From positions 3,162,001 to 3,226,000 of the forward strand of contig JARWIR010000043.1 of NCBI GenBank assembly GCA_029959085.1: a DNA stretch of 64,000 nt. The letters run 5' to 3'. A program made the translations under genes and the position numbers. The stretch is from Nemophila menziesii (Eukaryota; Streptophyta; Magnoliopsida; Boraginales; Hydrophyllaceae). The notes below the pieces were generated by a model. That model searched no databases. It saw only the letters and a list, made by a program, of their open reading frames with translations, and was not told the origin of the DNA. Of the stretch, positions 21,542-31,598 are shown piece after piece (the stretch's first letter is position 1; every line of letters starts with the position of its first letter).

Positions 21542-23332
21542 ATGGATTCTAATCAACCGGAAGGTTCATGTTCTACTAGACCTCCGCTTTTTGTAGGAAA
21601 AGACTACTTTGGTTGGAAAAAGAAGATGGAGATTCATGTGAAAGGAATCGATTACTTTTTATGGATGGCTATCAAAAAGGGTCCTTACATTCCGTACGTT
21701 GCCGGAAGTACAACGGTGTTAAAAGATGAAGATGATTACACGGATCAAGACATAGCTAAACTTACCAAAAACAACAAAGCTATGAACATCCTCATCAATG
21801 GATTAAGTGTCACGGAATATGCTAGAGTGAGTGAATGCAATTCCGCTCATGAAATGTGGCAACTCTTGGAGCTATCTTATCAAGGAACGGAGGATATAAA
21901 AGAAACCAAAATTGGTCTCTTTATCACAAAGTATGAGCTCTTTCGTATGGAGCCCGATGAAGCCTTGAATGCTATGCATCAAAGATTCTCTAACATTGTT
22001 AACACTTTGAAGACTCTTGGCCAAGAGTACACCAACAAGGAACAATGCCGAAAAATCTTATTTGCTCTTCCAAGGAAATACAAGACAAAGATCAATTCTA
22101 TAAGAGACACTAAAGATCTTTCAAAGATGACGGTTCATGAACTCATTTGCAACCTCATGACGGAAGAACTTGTGCTTGAAGAAGAAAAGATAAGAGATGA
22201 TGAGGAGAAGAAGATTAAGAAATCTATTGCTTTCCATGCCATGAGTTCTAAGTTGAAAGAACGAAAAGAAAGGAAAGAAAGTGAAGAAGAAAACTCTCAT
22301 GAAGAAGAAACTAGTGAAGATGAAGGAGTAGCTATGCTAGCAAGAGACATGAAAAAATTCATGAGATATAAACGCTTTGCCAAAAAAGGAAGCTCTTCCA
22401 CACCCTACAAGAAGAATGATAGAGCTATCAAACAAGATGAACCCACTTGCTATCATTGCAAGAAGGTTGGTCATATCAAAACCTATTGTCCTCTTCTTCA
22501 AAAGGAGAAACCGAAAAGAGCTATGCATGCTAATATCACTTGGGATACTCAAAATTCGGATGAAGAAGAAAGTGATAATGAAAATGTCAATCTTGTTGCC
22601 TTCATGGGAAAAGTTGAGAATGATGAAGATGCTTCTTCGGATGATGATACCGGTACTACTCACTTTGCCTTTATGGCAAATCATGATGAGGTAACTCCTA
22701 AATCCAAACTCTCTTTAACTAATGATGATGCTAGTGAACAAGATATTCATGAGGCATTTGATTCTCTTTATAATGATTTTTTAAATTCTATTGAAACAAA
22801 CAAAGTTTTAACAAAAGATTTAGAATTTGAGAAAAATAGAACTAAAGAGGTTTTAAAAGCTTTGGAAGATTGTCAAAATCTTTGTGATGAATGTATAGAT
22901 GATAATGAGAAACTTCATCTTATTGAGAAAAATCTTTTGGAAGAAAAAGCTTTGTTAGAGAAAAAGATTGTTGATCAAAATGCCATTATTTTAAAATTTA
23001 CTAGTGGGCAAGAAAACTTGGATTTGATTTTAGGTTCTCAAAGAATGGCTAATGAAAAAAGTGGTGTTGGATATGATCCATTCACTCACCAAAAACCTTT
23101 GAAAAATGTCTTTGTAAAATCAAAAATTTCAAATGCAATTCCATCCTCTTCAAAATCTTCTATCTCTTGCACCTATTGTGAAAAACTTGGTCATGATGCA
23201 TCTCATTGTTACTATCGTAAATTGTTAGATTTGGGATCTCTTGTGCCAATTTGGAAAAGACCTAAATGGGTCTTAAAAAGAAAATCCACTAACCCTCATG
23301 GACCCAATCCTAATTGGGTACCTAAAGCTTAA
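21542..23332 (+). CDS. Copia gag polyprotein
   Basis: 596 codons from the ATG at 21542, 42 bases after the primer site. Residues about 15-210 form the plant Copia gag fold (FVGKDYFGWKKKMEIH, HEMWQLLELSYQGTEDI, MTVHELICNLMTEE). Acidic and basic low-complexity stretches follow. A CCHC zinc knuckle CYHCKKVGHIKTYC lies at about residue 302. A second knuckle, CTYCEKLGHDASHC, comes near residue 544 after a long coiled-coil-like region (about 390-490); two knuckles is unusual for gag. It ends ...WVPKA then TAA. Gag packages the element RNA in cytoplasmic particles. The frame is intact, so it may be expressed. Confidence 0.95.
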   Translation: MDSNQPEGSCSTRPPLFVGKDYFGWKKKMEIHVKGIDYFLWMAIKKGPYIPYVAGSTTVLKDEDDYTDQDIAKLTKNNKAMNILINGLSVTEYARVSECNSAHEMWQLLELSYQGTEDIKETKIGLFITKYELFRMEPDEALNAMHQRFSNIVNTLKTLGQEYTNKEQCRKILFALPRKYKTKINSIRDTKDLSKMTVHELICNLMTEELVLEEEKIRDDEEKKIKKSIAFHAMSSKLKERKERKESEEENSHEEETSEDEGVAMLARDMKKFMRYKRFAKKGSSSTPYKKNDRAIKQDEPTCYHCKKVGHIKTYCPLLQKEKPKRAMHANITWDTQNSDEEESDNENVNLVAFMGKVENDEDASSDDDTGTTHFAFMANHDEVTPKSKLSLTNDDASEQDIHEAFDSLYNDFLNSIETNKVLTKDLEFEKNRTKEVLKALEDCQNLCDECIDDNEKLHLIEKNLLEEKALLEKKIVDQNAIILKFTSGQENLDLILGSQRMANEKSGVGYDPFTHQKPLKNVFVKSKISNAIPSSSKSSISCTYCEKLGHDASHCYYRKLLDLGSLVPIWKRPKWVLKRKSTNPHGPNPNWVPKA

Positions 23333-23353
23333 ATTATCATTTGTTTGTAGGGG

Positions 23354-26300
23354 TTGAGCATCAAGAAGCAAAACATATGGCTACTTGATAGTGGATGCTC
23401 AAGACACATGACCGGAAATCCATCATTATTTACAAATTTATATAAAACTAAAGGTGATAAAGTTACTTTTGCCGACAACACTAAGAAACGCGTTTTGGGT
23501 AAAGGTAACATTGGTAATTTGGACTCTTTACTTATCTCCAATGTGTTACTTGTTGAGGGTCTCTCTTTTAACTTGCTTAGTATTAGTCAACTTTGTGATG
23601 TTGGTTTTAGTGTTAAATTTGAAGCATCTAGATGTGTTGTTTTCAAAAATGATGAGTTAGATACCATGTTTATTGCTAAAAGATCGGATAATGTTTTTGT
23701 TGTTGATCTTGAGAGTCTTATGTGCAAAAATATTAAATGCTTATCCGTGGTTAATGATAGTTGGCTTTGGCATAGACGGTTAGGACATGCTAGCATGGAT
23801 TTGATTTCAAAATTATCTAGAAAAAATCTTGTTGTTGGTTTGCCTATTTACAAATTTGATAAAGATAAATTATGTGATGCATGTCAACTTGGTAAACAAC
23901 ATCGTTCATCTTTTAAATCCATTAATAAGGTCATCACCGTTAGGCCACTTCAATTATTGCATATGGACCTTTTTGGTCCCGTTGATGTCACTAGTTTAGG
24001 AGGGTCTAGATATGTCTTTGTTGTTGTTGATGATTACACTAGATTCACATGGGTGATGTTCCTTGCTTTAAAAAGTGATGCCTTCAATGAATTTGCAAAA
24101 CTTTGTAGAAAGGTGCAAAATGAGAAAGGCTACTCTATTACATGCATTCGTAGTGATAATGGTAGTGAATATGTGAATTCTCCGTTTGTGCATTTTTGTG
24201 ATGAATTTGGGATTGAGCATAATTTTTCGGCCCCTAGAACTCCCCAACAAAATGGGGTAGTGGAAAGGAAAAACCGAACTCTACAAGAAATGGCTAGAAC
24301 TATGCTAAAAGAACATAGCTTGCCTACATACTTTTGGGGTGAAGCCGTTCATACGGCTTGTTATGTGTTGAATAGAGTTCTAATTAGACCTCTTATTAAG
24401 AAAACCCCTTATGAGCTTTGGAATGGTAGACCACCAACCATTGCTTATTTTCGTGTGTTTGGGTGCAAATGTTTTATCTTAAACACTAGGGACTATTTGG
24501 GAAAATTTGATGCTAAATCGGATGAAGGCATTTTTCTTGGTTATTCAACTAAAGGAAAAGCCTATCGCATTTTCAACAAACGTACTCGTACCATTGAGGA
24601 ATCTATGCATGTTGACTTTGATGAGACCAATCCGTTTTGTATCAAGAAAATGGTAGATGTTGTTGAAGATACTCCACTAGATCAACCCTTAGAATCTCCT
24701 ATTCAAGAAGTCAAATCTCATGAAGAATCTCTTAAGGAAAATGATCAAGTGTTAAATGAAGCTAGTACGGATTTACCAAGGTGTTGGAAACATATCAAAG
24801 ATCACCCAAGTGACTTAATTCTAGGTGATCCAAAAGAAGGTGTTACCACTCGCTCCCGTATTATTGCTCTTTGTGCTCATCAAGCATTCTTATCTCAAAT
24901 TGAGCCCAAGAATATTAAAGAAGCTTTGTTAGATGATCATTGGATTAACGCTATGCATGAGGAATTAAATCAATTTGAGCGTAGTAAAGTTTGGACACTA
25001 ATGGAGAAACCAATTGGCCCTACTATCATTGGCACTAAGTGGATATTTCGCAACAAGCTAGATGACACCGGCATAATTACTAGAAATAAAGCAAGGTTAG
25101 TTGCTCAAGGGTACAATCAAGAAGAAGGTATTGATTTCGATGAAACTTTTGCTCCCGTAGCTAGACTTGAATCTATTCGTATGCTTCTTGCTTTTGCTTG
25201 TTATATGAATTTTAAACTTTATCAAATGGATGTCAAAAGTGCTTTTTTAAATGGTTTTATAGACGAGGAAGTTTTTGTTAAACAACCTCCGGGCTTTGAG
25301 GATCCAAAATTTCCAAACCATGTTTTTAAACTTTCAAAGGCTTTATATGGTTTAAAACAAGCACCTCGTGCTTGGTATGAACGATTAAGCAAATTTTTAT
25401 TAGATGATGGTTTTAAAAGAGGAAAAATTGACTCCACTTTGTTTATCAAAAGGTCTTCAAAAGATATCCTTCTTGTTCAAATTTATGTGGATGATATTAT
25501 ATTTGGTGCTACTAATGAAAATCTTTGTGAGAATTTTTCTAAAAGCATGCATAAGGAATTTGAGATGAGCATGATGGGAGAATTGAATTACTTTCTTGGA
25601 CTTCAAATCAAGCAAATGAAAGATGGTATCTTTGTCAATCAAGCCAAATACACAAAAGAATTGATCAAAAAATTTGGCCTTGAAGATGCAAAGGAAATTG
25701 GAACTCCAATGAGCACATCCACAAAATTAGACAAAGATGAAGATGGTAAGGATGTTGATGAGAAACTATATCGAGGTATGATTGGTAGCTTACTTTATCT
25801 AACCGCTTCTAGACCCGATATTATGTTCCCCGTATGTCTTTGTGCTAGATTCCAATCTTCTCCCAAAGAAACCCATCTTAGTGCCGTTAAGCGTATTTTT
25901 AGGTATTTGAAAGGAACCCTTAGTCTAGGACTTTGGTACCCTAGATTTACCTCCTTTGAGCTAATAGGTTATTCGGATGCCGATTATGCCGGTTGTAGAC
26001 TTGATAGGAAAAGTACTAGTGGTAGTTGCCAATTCTTAGGTCAATCCCTTGTTTCTTGGTCTAGTAGAAAACAAAATAGTGTTGCTTTATCCACGGCCGA
26101 AGCCGAATATGTTGCGGCCGGAAATTGTGTGACTCAAGTTCTTTGGATGAAACAAACCTTACTAGATTTTGGCCTAGAGTATGATCGTGTTCCCATTCGT
26201 TGTGATAACACTAGTGCTATAAATCTTACCAAAAATCCCATTCAACACTCTAGAACAAAACACATAGAAATCCGTCATCATTTTATCCGGGATCACACTC

Positions 26301-26425
26301 AAAAAGGGGACATTGTTCTTGAATTTGTCACTTCGGAAAATCAACTAGCCGATATCTTTACGAAACCTCTACCCCAAGATCTTTTTGAGAAAATTCGTTG
26401 TGAGATTGGCATGCAAATTCTCTAA
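23354..26425 (+). CDS. Copia pol polyprotein (protease, integrase, RT, RNase H)
   Basis: Open for 1023 codons with no internal stop. Domains: protease WLLDSGCSRHMTG (residue 9, catalytic DSG); pre-integrase H..C zinc region LWHRRLGHASMDLI (about 137) with CDACQLGK; integrase core with DLFGP, DDYTRF, SDNGSEY and ERKNRTLQEM; RT with GIDFDETFAPVARLESIR, YGLKQAPRAWYERLS and the catalytic IYVDDII; RNase H with YSDADYAGCRLDRKSTSG and ending ADIFTKPLP. It lies in the same frame as gag, separated by TAA, five sense codons and TAG. The frame opens at TTG; the first ATG is inside the protease motif, so pol seems to lack its own start. All catalytic motifs are present, so the element may be competent. 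Confidence 0.96.
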   Translation: MSIKKQNIWLLDSGCSRHMTGNPSLFTNLYKTKGDKVTFADNTKKRVLGKGNIGNLDSLLISNVLLVEGLSFNLLSISQLCDVGFSVKFEASRCVVFKNDELDTMFIAKRSDNVFVVDLESLMCKNIKCLSVVNDSWLWHRRLGHASMDLISKLSRKNLVVGLPIYKFDKDKLCDACQLGKQHRSSFKSINKVITVRPLQLLHMDLFGPVDVTSLGGSRYVFVVVDDYTRFTWVMFLALKSDAFNEFAKLCRKVQNEKGYSITCIRSDNGSEYVNSPFVHFCDEFGIEHNFSAPRTPQQNGVVERKNRTLQEMARTMLKEHSLPTYFWGEAVHTACYVLNRVLIRPLIKKTPYELWNGRPPTIAYFRVFGCKCFILNTRDYLGKFDAKSDEGIFLGYSTKGKAYRIFNKRTRTIEESMHVDFDETNPFCIKKMVDVVEDTPLDQPLESPIQEVKSHEESLKENDQVLNEASTDLPRCWKHIKDHPSDLILGDPKEGVTTRSRIIALCAHQAFLSQIEPKNIKEALLDDHWINAMHEELNQFERSKVWTLMEKPIGPTIIGTKWIFRNKLDDTGIITRNKARLVAQGYNQEEGIDFDETFAPVARLESIRMLLAFACYMNFKLYQMDVKSAFLNGFIDEEVFVKQPPGFEDPKFPNHVFKLSKALYGLKQAPRAWYERLSKFLLDDGFKRGKIDSTLFIKRSSKDILLVQIYVDDIIFGATNENLCENFSKSMHKEFEMSMMGELNYFLGLQIKQMKDGIFVNQAKYTKELIKKFGLEDAKEIGTPMSTSTKLDKDEDGKDVDEKLYRGMIGSLLYLTASRPDIMFPVCLCARFQSSPKETHLSAVKRIFRYLKGTLSLGLWYPRFTSFELIGYSDADYAGCRLDRKSTSGSCQFLGQSLVSWSSRKQNSVALSTAEAEYVAAGNCVTQVLWMKQTLLDFGLEYDRVPIRCDNTSAINLTKNPIQHSRTKHIEIRHHFIRDHTQKGDIVLEFVTSENQLADIFTKPLPQDLFEKIRCEIGMQIL

Positions 26426-26783
26426 CCCTTCTTTCATGTCATGTTTTTGTTTAGAGCTTTTTGTGTATATAATCTTGTTGCTAATCTTTTCTTGATGTTA
26501 TAGGTTCTTTGAAGCTTCTAATTGTTATCCATTTATTCCTTTAGTCCTTGTTTTTACTCAAAATGTGTTTTTGACCCCTTAAAATTTTCAAAATTGTATC
26601 ATTTGTTCTTTTTGTTGTTGACAAAGGGGGAGAAATTTTAGTTGAACTTTTTAAAATGCATTTTGTGAGGGGGAGTTTTTATAAAAACTCTAGTGATTAG
26701 GTTGAGGGGGAGTTTTTGTTCAAAACTTAATCTTAGGCATCTTCAAAAGTTTATGATTTGTCAAACATCAAAAAGGGGGAGAT
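26426..26783 (+). promoter_or_regulatory. Copia 3' UTR with polypurine tract
   Basis: Four purine tracts with GGGGGAG lie at about 26625, 26668, 26704 and 26774. The last, AAAAAGGGGGAGA, sits directly before the 3' LTR and is the likely plus-strand primer. No ORF. Confidence 0.85.
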
Positions 26784-27946
26784 TGTTAGCCTCACCTTGT
26801 TTTTATTCCCGTTTTAATATTCGACAAATCATCCTTTAAACTAAAATTCATTTTTATATAACTTTAGATGTTTTCCAAAACCCCTCATTAGATTAGTTGT
26901 GCTCACTTCATTTGACTTAGCTTAAATATTCAAAAGAACAGTGCCGCGGTGCACCGGAGGAAACGCGCGGTACACCGCAGCTAACGGTCCCGTCACACGG
27001 TACACTACATGGTCCGACCAGTAAGCTCATAAAATCTGCACGGTACACCGGACCCATGTCACGGTACACCGGGCCACTACACGGAGCAGGAATGCGGTAC
27101 ACCACATGGTCCGACCAGTAAGCTCAAAAGTTAGTCGAACAGTCACGCGGTGCACCGGACCCCACCCGCGGTACACCGCACGAAGGCATTTCAGCTCTAT
27201 TACTAGAGGACAAAGCTTATATCCGTTGGGAGATTAATAGATCCGTTAGAGAGAAGCTTTATGACCGTTGGACCATCTTTTCAGCTATAAAATGGAGTTC
27301 ATTCAAGACACAACTCAAGCCTTCCATCTACCAATCTTAAGAGCAATTAATTCTATCATTCAAGGAGGTTTCAAAGGAGCATTCAAGTCATATTCATTGT
27401 GAAGCTAATTAGTTCTATCTACTCATTTAGGAGTTTAGTCACAAAGCTTTAACAAGCACCCCTAAACACTTTTTCCTTTCCTCTTAGTTCTTGTAATAGA
27501 TTAAGAGAGTAGTGTGAGCATAGGTTTATGCTTGGTTCCTTGTGTTGGTGATAACACAAGTGTTTTTCCTTCAAAGGGTTTTTGAAGTGGTTGTAAGGGT
27601 TTGTATCTCACCCGGTTAAGAGTTACGAAGATTAGTTGAGAATCTTGCAAATCCTAAGGAGGCTTCCTTAGGTAGTGGATGTAGGGAAACCGAACCACTA
27701 TACATCGTTGTGTATCGTATTCTATCTCTACACTCTTTATATTTCCGCACTCTATATGCTTGATAAAATGCCTAGTTGAATAGTTTGATATTATTGCCTA
27801 TTAGGATTATCTAGTTTTTAACTTTTTAGTTTGCTAATACAATAGGATTCAAATTAGCTTTTAATTTTATTTACTTGAAATAAAATTAGCCGATTAATTT
27901 CTATTGTCCTATTCAACCCCCCTTCTAGGACGCATATAGTATATCA
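26784..27946 (+). repeat. 3' LTR of the Copia element
   Basis: Same length (1163 bp) and, by reading, same sequence as the 5' LTR, including the CGGTRYACCG cluster (26940-27180) and TATAAAA at 27286-27292. Confidence 0.95.
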
Positions 27947-28977
27947 TAAGGTGCTACATTTAAGCTTTGACTCTAAAGGTCTCAGGTTTAAATCTCACAA
28001 CTAACATCACATTTTCCTATTCTTTCCATGTTGGTCAATGAATTTCCAAAATTCTATGAATGGTCCCTAGACTTTGTTTTTAACATTGTTAGTCCTTGCA
28101 TAAACATTTAAATGACTAAAAAGACTAAATATTATAAGTTATATAATGAAAGATACTGAACATAATAATATAAATTAAGAAAAAGACTAAATATTAAATA
28201 AAACTTATATATAAACCATGATTTTACTTAATAACAATAATCACAAATACACACCATTCACGATTCTCTCCATCTCAACCTACGCAGCGCCTTCCTCTCC
28301 TTCTTAACCTACATATCGCCTCCCTCTACATTAGAGACACACATACATGTACTATATTAACAACACCTATACTTAAATCCAATCACGATCTATTACCTCA
28401 ACTCACAGATCGACCCACTTTACCTTCATCAACGACATAAAGCAGGTTTCGAAGACTATTTGCAATTCATCACCGCATATATGATTATTTACAAGATCTC
28501 TCTTCAAATCTCTGTATCAAGAATCATAGGTATATTTTTATTTATTACAATTAAAGGTAACATATTTTTTACCCTTTTTTTGTCAAACTGATGAATAGGT
28601 TATTTTCATTTAATTTCTTTTTCAAGTAATAATATAATTTTTGCAAGATTTGGAGAGTATTATTAATTTGCCTTTCTCCCCCTAAAATTAGACATATGTT
28701 TTTGGTTTCCTTTGTCAAATATGTATAGACTTGAATTTTATCTACAATTTTGATAAGGAAAATAGAGAATGAATCTTCATATTCAAACATGTTGATTCTT
28801 CATATTATTTGATATTTTAAAAAAAAAATTGTGATTTTTGTATTTCAATATTTTTGGAAGATATTAATGGTCATGTTCAAAGACTATTATGACTAAAATT
28901 AGAGCTGCTACATGTATGGTCATGTTACATATTAAAAAGATATAAGTACTAAATGTTTTTTCCTTACAGATGTCTGT

Positions 28978-29055
28978 ATTGCATACAAAATCACGATTCT
29001 ATAAAAATCAAGATTGTTGGTCATGTCATTTCAATATCATCATCCCTCCAATGAG
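28978..29055 (+). pseudogene. Exon-like block upstream of Rxt3-like copy B
   Basis: A TTCCTTACAG acceptor precedes the block and ATG-GTAAG donor-like bases follow it. The block is repeated at about 38787-38865. A frame with IVGH(D/V)ISIS is seen in both copies but ends in a stop. A possible first exon lies at 28250-28530, before AGGTA. Function cannot be assigned; conservation of splice-like borders in both copies suggests an ancestral spliced gene. Confidence 0.4.
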
Positions 29056-29988
29056 AATGGTAAGCCAAATTTAGAATTCCACTATTGTATAAGAGAACAT
29101 CAATGACTACCTCTACCCCTGATAAGAACATAACACAAAATGGAAATATATTTGTTTATTAAATACTTTTTAACCAAAATAAGTTTAAAACAAATCAATA
29201 TATTGTTAGCATATTTCAATTATAAAATTATATGTTGGGGGTCGGAGACATGTATGTGTTGGTGTACGAGGAGGGGGTGAACTTGTGAGATAAAGAATTG
29301 AACACGTAATTTTTTTATATAATATTTATAAAAACCTTACTTAGCCCCCCAGCTTTTGGAAAACATAATATAACCAATGAATTCTTTGTTATTTATTTTA
29401 TATACCTTATAGCCTCTCTAAAATTTCCAAACCTTTTTACTACAATTGAAACAAAAAATATTTTATCAAAATTTTGCTATTCTTGGTCCTAATATTAAAT
29501 TATTAGAATAATAACCTTAAAAGATTCCCAATTAGTTTCAATAATAACTATTGGTCCCTATGTTATATTGATCTTGATTTGTTAATTATTTGCTAAAAAA
29601 TCATTGAATTTTAGTGCATTTTTATCCAAAATTAGTTTTATTGGTAAAGGTAAATTGTGTGTGTTGAATTAAATTAGTCCAATTTGTTCATATATATTGT
29701 AGAACTTTGAAAGGTCGTTATTGTTATTATATTAGAACCCATACTAAGAGTAAATATTCAGTATGCTTTGAAGATCGTAGCTGAGAAGGTTTATCGTAGC
29801 TGAGAAGCTTCAATAATCTCAGTTATCTTCCAAGTCTTGGATTTATCCATTTTATAAGGTATAGGAATTCAGGGCTTTATGTCAAGCAAGCTTCTTGGAT
29901 TTAATAATTATTGCTTTCAATTCTATCATGTAATGTTTTAGATAATTATGTGCCCTTAGTTTGAGTTCTTAAAACACTACATGTGCAG

Positions 29989-30430
29989 GTCCGAGGTGCT
30001 CAGCTATGGGGGACAGATGTATACACCAACGACTCTAATATTGTTGTTGGTATGTATTTGTAGTAATAATATCCAAATTTATTTGTGTCAAAGAGTGAAA
30101 TGACTAAAACACCCTTTTTACAGTGCTTATGCATACATGTTATTTCTGATCAGGTGTTCATCCTTTTGTATCAGCCATTGTGGAACTACAAGATACCTTA
30201 AAAGTGCAACCTCCACAAAGCTGTAAGTTCATATAAATCTAAATTATTATGTGATTTTACCTTTGTTTTTTGATAAAGTTAATGATTTAGATGAAACTTA
30301 AGTTATGTTTTATTATAATCTAGGTTATGCTTCTACAGTGAGGAACAATGTGAGATCACATGACTGGGGATCCCTAACTCCTTGGTCTAATTATTGGGGA
30401 TCCCCAACTCCTTGGTATAATTATATCAAT
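29989..30430 (+). pseudogene. Rxt3-like gene fragment, copy B (best preserved)
   Basis: Three exon-like blocks have consistent phase and canonical splice borders: 29989-30049 (TGCAG acceptor, GTATGT donor), 30154-30222 (ATCAG, GTAAGT) and from 30324 (TCTAG). Read together they give VRGAQLWGTDVYTNDSNIVV, then HPFVSAIVELQDTLKVQPPQ, then YASTVRNNVRSHDWG. I recall plant Rxt3-domain proteins (histone-deacetylation protein Rxt3 family) having LWGTDVYTDDSD, PPAIQEL and NNVRSR.WG segments in this order, so a fragment of such a gene is the best call. After DWG it runs into a short tandem repeat (TGGGGATCCC...CCTTGG). No start, N-terminus or full C-terminus is present, so it is a gene fragment. Confidence 0.55.
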
Positions 30431-31084
30431 CAGTATAATTATTTATCTGTTTGGTCCTTTATCATTCACACAAGTTGATATTATAGGGTATGATTTGTAT
30501 TTTTCAAAATATTTGTGTCCATATTTATTATTATAATGAAAATTTTGTTGACTTTTGTGATGTAGATCAAAATTTCGAGATATGGCAGAGAAATGGAAAA
30601 TTTGCAACATGGGTTTTTAAACCCAATTCATGGACATTGTTAGAATTTGCTAAGATTTTTTGTTAAGTAAATGACTCATTTGGTCGTTTATCTCTGTATA
30701 TTTTGATAGATTAGTCCCTTATCTTGCAAAAGTAGCACCTTAAACCCTTAACTTTTAAGTTTGTTATAGTTTAGTACTTAACTTTGCAATCTTAAAATTT
30801 AAATCTTTTATCTACGATTTTACAACATTAGTCCCATTCCTCTATCTGTATTGTGGCTAGTTACTCCTTTGAATTATTCGTAGGAACTATATTGCTAATA
30901 ATTAAAATATTGGGCAACAAATTGACACATAACTGTAGTTCAGGTGCTATTCACATAAATAAAAAAATAGGGTGAATTTGGGGTCTATTCCTTGGAAAAC
31001 CAAGACCTTTAATTTTTGTAATGTTTCAATTTCTATAAAATATTCAGCTTTGGGGTATATGTACAAAGTTATTTGGTTTCAAGA

Positions 31085-31192
31085 ATGAAGAAGGGATCCA
31101 AGGGCAAGGAAAACATGGTCGTCTTTTGCCATGGAGGTTCAAGAGCTCCAAATCATGATCAGAATCTTTCCGAAAGTATAATTATTGCGTAA
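31085..31192 (+). pseudogene. Possible short gene fragment in unit B
   Basis: A 35-codon ATG frame includes MVVFCHGGSRAPNHD, faintly like the VVFAHGAGAPS strand-turn of plant TEX30/KANL3-type alpha/beta hydrolases. The match is short and could be chance. Unit C lacks this region. Confidence 0.2.
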
Positions 31193-31598
31193 TTTTATTT
31201 AATTTTAAATCTATAATTTTAGAAACTCGAGGGTTTGAATTTGCAGGGCTAATTTTCTCTGAGCTTCTGAGTTTTGTGGAGAACCTAAATTTATAATACT
31301 CGGTGCTCTGTGTATCATATCCTTTTAAGACCATTCAATATCCTTCTCACTGGGAACTCGAAACATTACTTGCTGAAGGTGTTAATGGGAACTCAGTATC
31401 TGTGATAAATTTTGCAAAATCATGTCATCACTTTTGGAGGGAATTTTTGTTGTATGTTAAAGAAAGACTCTTATTTAGCTAAAATACTTCATTTAAATGT
31501 GAAATTTGGTAAATATTTAACACAAATAGTATTTTATTACACATATATAGTTTCTATTAATGTGTTCTGTTGTGACGTTTCAGGGTCTTGATTTTAAC

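Larger units (their letters stand above)
20324..27946 (+). mobile_element. Complete SIRE-like Ty1/Copia retrotransposon
   Basis: Full-length element of 7623 bp: LTR, primer-binding site, gag, pol, polypurine tract, LTR. The two 1163-bp LTRs read as identical and are offset by exactly 6460 bases throughout. A 5-bp target duplication TAAGG flanks it (20319-20323, 27947-27951). Pol order (protease, integrase, RT, RNase H) defines Copia. LGKQ..SFKS, IYVDDIIFGATN and LGLWYP suggest the SIRE/Maximus lineage. No envelope-like third ORF is seen: only 358 bp lie between pol and the 3' LTR. It landed inside a tRNA-Leu-like sequence. Identical LTRs and open ORFs mark a very recent insertion. Confidence 0.95.

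Noticed and set aside
22337..22684. 115-codon antisense ORF within gag
   Set aside because: Shadow of the intact gag coding strand with no motifs.
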